Shown: positions 5,969-7,318 of the stretch, one piece after another
Layout: each line of letters starts with the position of its first letter
Position numbering within the stretch: the first letter of the stretch is position 1
DNA from: Acidimicrobiales bacterium
GTDB lineage: Bacteria > Actinomycetota > Acidimicrobiia > Acidimicrobiales > Poriferisodaliceae
Assembly (NCBI GenBank): GCA_020631315.1
Contig: JAHDHM010000176.1
Location: forward strand, 1 to 7,318
Direction of reading: 5' to 3'
DNA length: 7,318 nucleotides
Made by a program: the position numbers and the translations under genes
The notes under the pieces: generated by a model
What the model was told of the DNA's origin: nothing
Databases searched by the model: none
The model's input: only the letters and a program-made list of their open reading frames with translations

Positions 5969-7116
5969 GTGGTGTAGTCCGCGTTGAGTCGTACGTACCC
6001 GTCGGTCAGATCACAGCCGTAGGCGGTGAACGTCCCGTCGGCGATCCCGAGGGAGACGTGGATCAACACCTCGTCGCCCTTCAGGTACTCCGACAACTGT
6101 GCCAGCCCCTCGTCGTCGGCAAGCGTCGGGTAGACCTCGGATTCACCGAAACGTATGACGGTGTTCGCCGGCTCGATGTCCGTCTCGTCGGAGCACTTGC
6201 CGATGGCCATCGCGACACGACCCCAGTTGGGGTCGGCGCCGTGAATCGCGGTCTTCACGAGCGGCGAGTTCACGATCGACTTCGCGACCTTTCGCGCCTG
6301 CGCGTCGTCCCGAGCGCCATCGACGCGGACCTCGACGAGTGTCTCGGCGCCTTCACCGTCGCTGGCGATCAGCTTGGTGAGCGACAGTGCGACCTCGTGC
6401 AGCGCAGCTTCCAGCTGACCTGCGTCGACGGCACCTGCTGCGCCCGACGCCATGAGGATCGCCGTGTCACTGGTGGACGTGTCCGTGTCGACGCTGACGG
6501 CGTTGAAGGTCACGTTCACGACACGGCGCCACATGGCGTCGAGATCCTCGGGATCGACGGCGGCGTCGGTGGTGACGATCGAGATCATCGTGGCCATGTC
6601 CGGCTCGATCATCCCGACGCCCTTCGCGATGCCGGTCACCGTCGCCGCTCCGGCGGTGGCGGTGGCGACCTTGGGCGTCGTGTCGGTCGTCATGATCGCC
6701 GTCGCGGCATCGACCGCCGAGGCGTCAGCCCCAGCCCAGTCCTGTGCTGCGAACCAGTCGCGGACCCGTTCCATGGGCAGCAGGCGCCCGATCACACCGG
6801 TCGAGGCGACGAGCACCTCGTCCTGCGCGCAACCCACGAGCTCTGCGGCGCGCTGCGTCAGCTCCAGCGAGTTCGCATGGCCCTCCGGGCCGGTCGCCAC
6901 GTTCGCGTTGCGAGCGACGACCACGATCGCCCGGGCGGCCAGCCCGGCCCCGTGCTCGCGGGAGATGACGACGCTCGGCCCGGCGAACCGGGACTTCGTG
7001 TACAGACCGGACGTCGGCACGAGCTCGTCTGCAGCGAGCACCAGAGCATCGGGTGCGTCGTCGGCGATACCGATGTTGCCGGTGAGGGCACGGAACCCGG
7101 TCGGCAGTGCGGTCAT
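5965..7116 (-). CDS. argJ: Glutamate N-acetyltransferase / amino-acid N-acetyltransferase ArgJ
   Basis: The 383-residue protein moves an acetyl group from N-acetylornithine to glutamate in the cyclic arginine pathway. Bifunctional members also use acetyl-CoA, and sequence alone does not decide which type this is. Numbered from ATG 7116, the self-cleavage motif KGVGMIEPDMATM spans 165-177 with T176 as nucleophile, so the precursor should split between A175 and T176 into alpha and beta chains. The oxyanion pair T106-G107 (STGVIG), the block SVDTDTSTSDTA (208-219), HGADPNWGRV (292-301) and the C-terminus NADYTT are all typical. GGAG (minus 7126-7123) lies 6 bases before ATG 7116, which is why that start is chosen over the in-frame GTG at 7128. 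argJ usually sits with argC, argB and argD; here it follows guaA by 31 bases and is coupled to a TrhA-like gene. The motif has V where S or A is common (KGVGM). Confidence 0.96.
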   Translation of the reverse strand: MTALPTGFRALTGNIGIADDAPDALVLAADELVPTSGLYTKSRFAGPSVVISREHGAGLAARAIVVVARNANVATGPEGHANSLELTQRAAELVGCAQDEVLVASTGVIGRLLPMERVRDWFAAQDWAGADASAVDAATAIMTTDTTPKVATATAGAATVTGIAKGVGMIEPDMATMISIVTTDAAVDPEDLDAMWRRVVNVTFNAVSVDTDTSTSDTAILMASGAAGAVDAGQLEAALHEVALSLTKLIASDGEGAETLVEVRVDGARDDAQARKVAKSIVNSPLVKTAIHGADPNWGRVAMAIGKCSDETDIEPANTVIRFGESEVYPTLADDEGLAQLSEYLKGDEVLIHVSLGIADGTFTAYGCDLTDGYVRLNADYTT

Positions 7117-7122
7117 GGTGTT

Positions 7123-7126
7123 CTCC
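7123..7126 (-). promoter_or_regulatory. Ribosome binding site of argJ
   Basis: Minus-strand GGAG with a 6-base spacer to ATG 7116 decides the argJ start. The alternative GTG at 7128 overlaps this motif and has no good site of its own. Confidence 0.6.
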
Positions 7127-7145
7127 ACTCTCGAGGCGAGGGGGA

Positions 7146-7318
<173 letters not shown>

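Overview
The window is gene-dense, high-GC DNA with strong G/C preference at third codon positions. Several features point to an actinobacterium: a PcrA-type helicase next to sucC, a cyclic-nucleotide-binding protein acetyltransferase of the mycobacterial Pat type, and a luciferase-like (probably F420-dependent) oxidoreductase. GTG starts without a clear ribosome binding site fit as well. A deep lineage such as Acidimicrobiia (for example Ilumatobacter relatives) seems plausible, but that is inference. No tRNA, rRNA, mobile element, CRISPR array or phage gene was seen, and no gene-free stretch exceeds about 100 bases. The ordinary reading is a core chromosomal region, not an accessory island.

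Left part. The 5' end of sucC (succinyl-CoA synthetase beta subunit) runs leftward out of the window. Divergent from it is a small gene (391-945) for a single-pass membrane protein. Its outer domain looks like a Rieske fold that has kept the two disulphide cysteines but lost the iron-sulphur ligands. That gene converges on pcrA (3261-967, minus), and a hairpin spans both stop codons.

Middle. Divergent from pcrA is a two-gene rightward unit. The first gene is a cNMP-binding/GNAT protein lysine acetyltransferase (3356-4348). The second is an LLM-class flavin/F420 oxidoreductase (4345-5265), coupled to it by an ATGA stop/start overlap. The acetyltransferase differs from the mycobacterial enzyme at positions that matter there for cAMP binding and autoinhibition.

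Right part. A leftward unit reads guaA (C-terminal end only, entering from the right edge), argJ, then a hemolysin III/TrhA-like seven-helix membrane protein. The last two overlap by ATGA. The guaA tail was recognised by direct translation of the window edge.

Functionally the window combines central metabolism (sucC, guaA, argJ), DNA repair (pcrA), post-translational acetylation (pat) and two genes of uncertain physiological role (the oxidoreductase and the TrhA-like protein). The most interesting items are the degenerate Rieske-like protein and the atypical regulatory residues of the Pat homologue.
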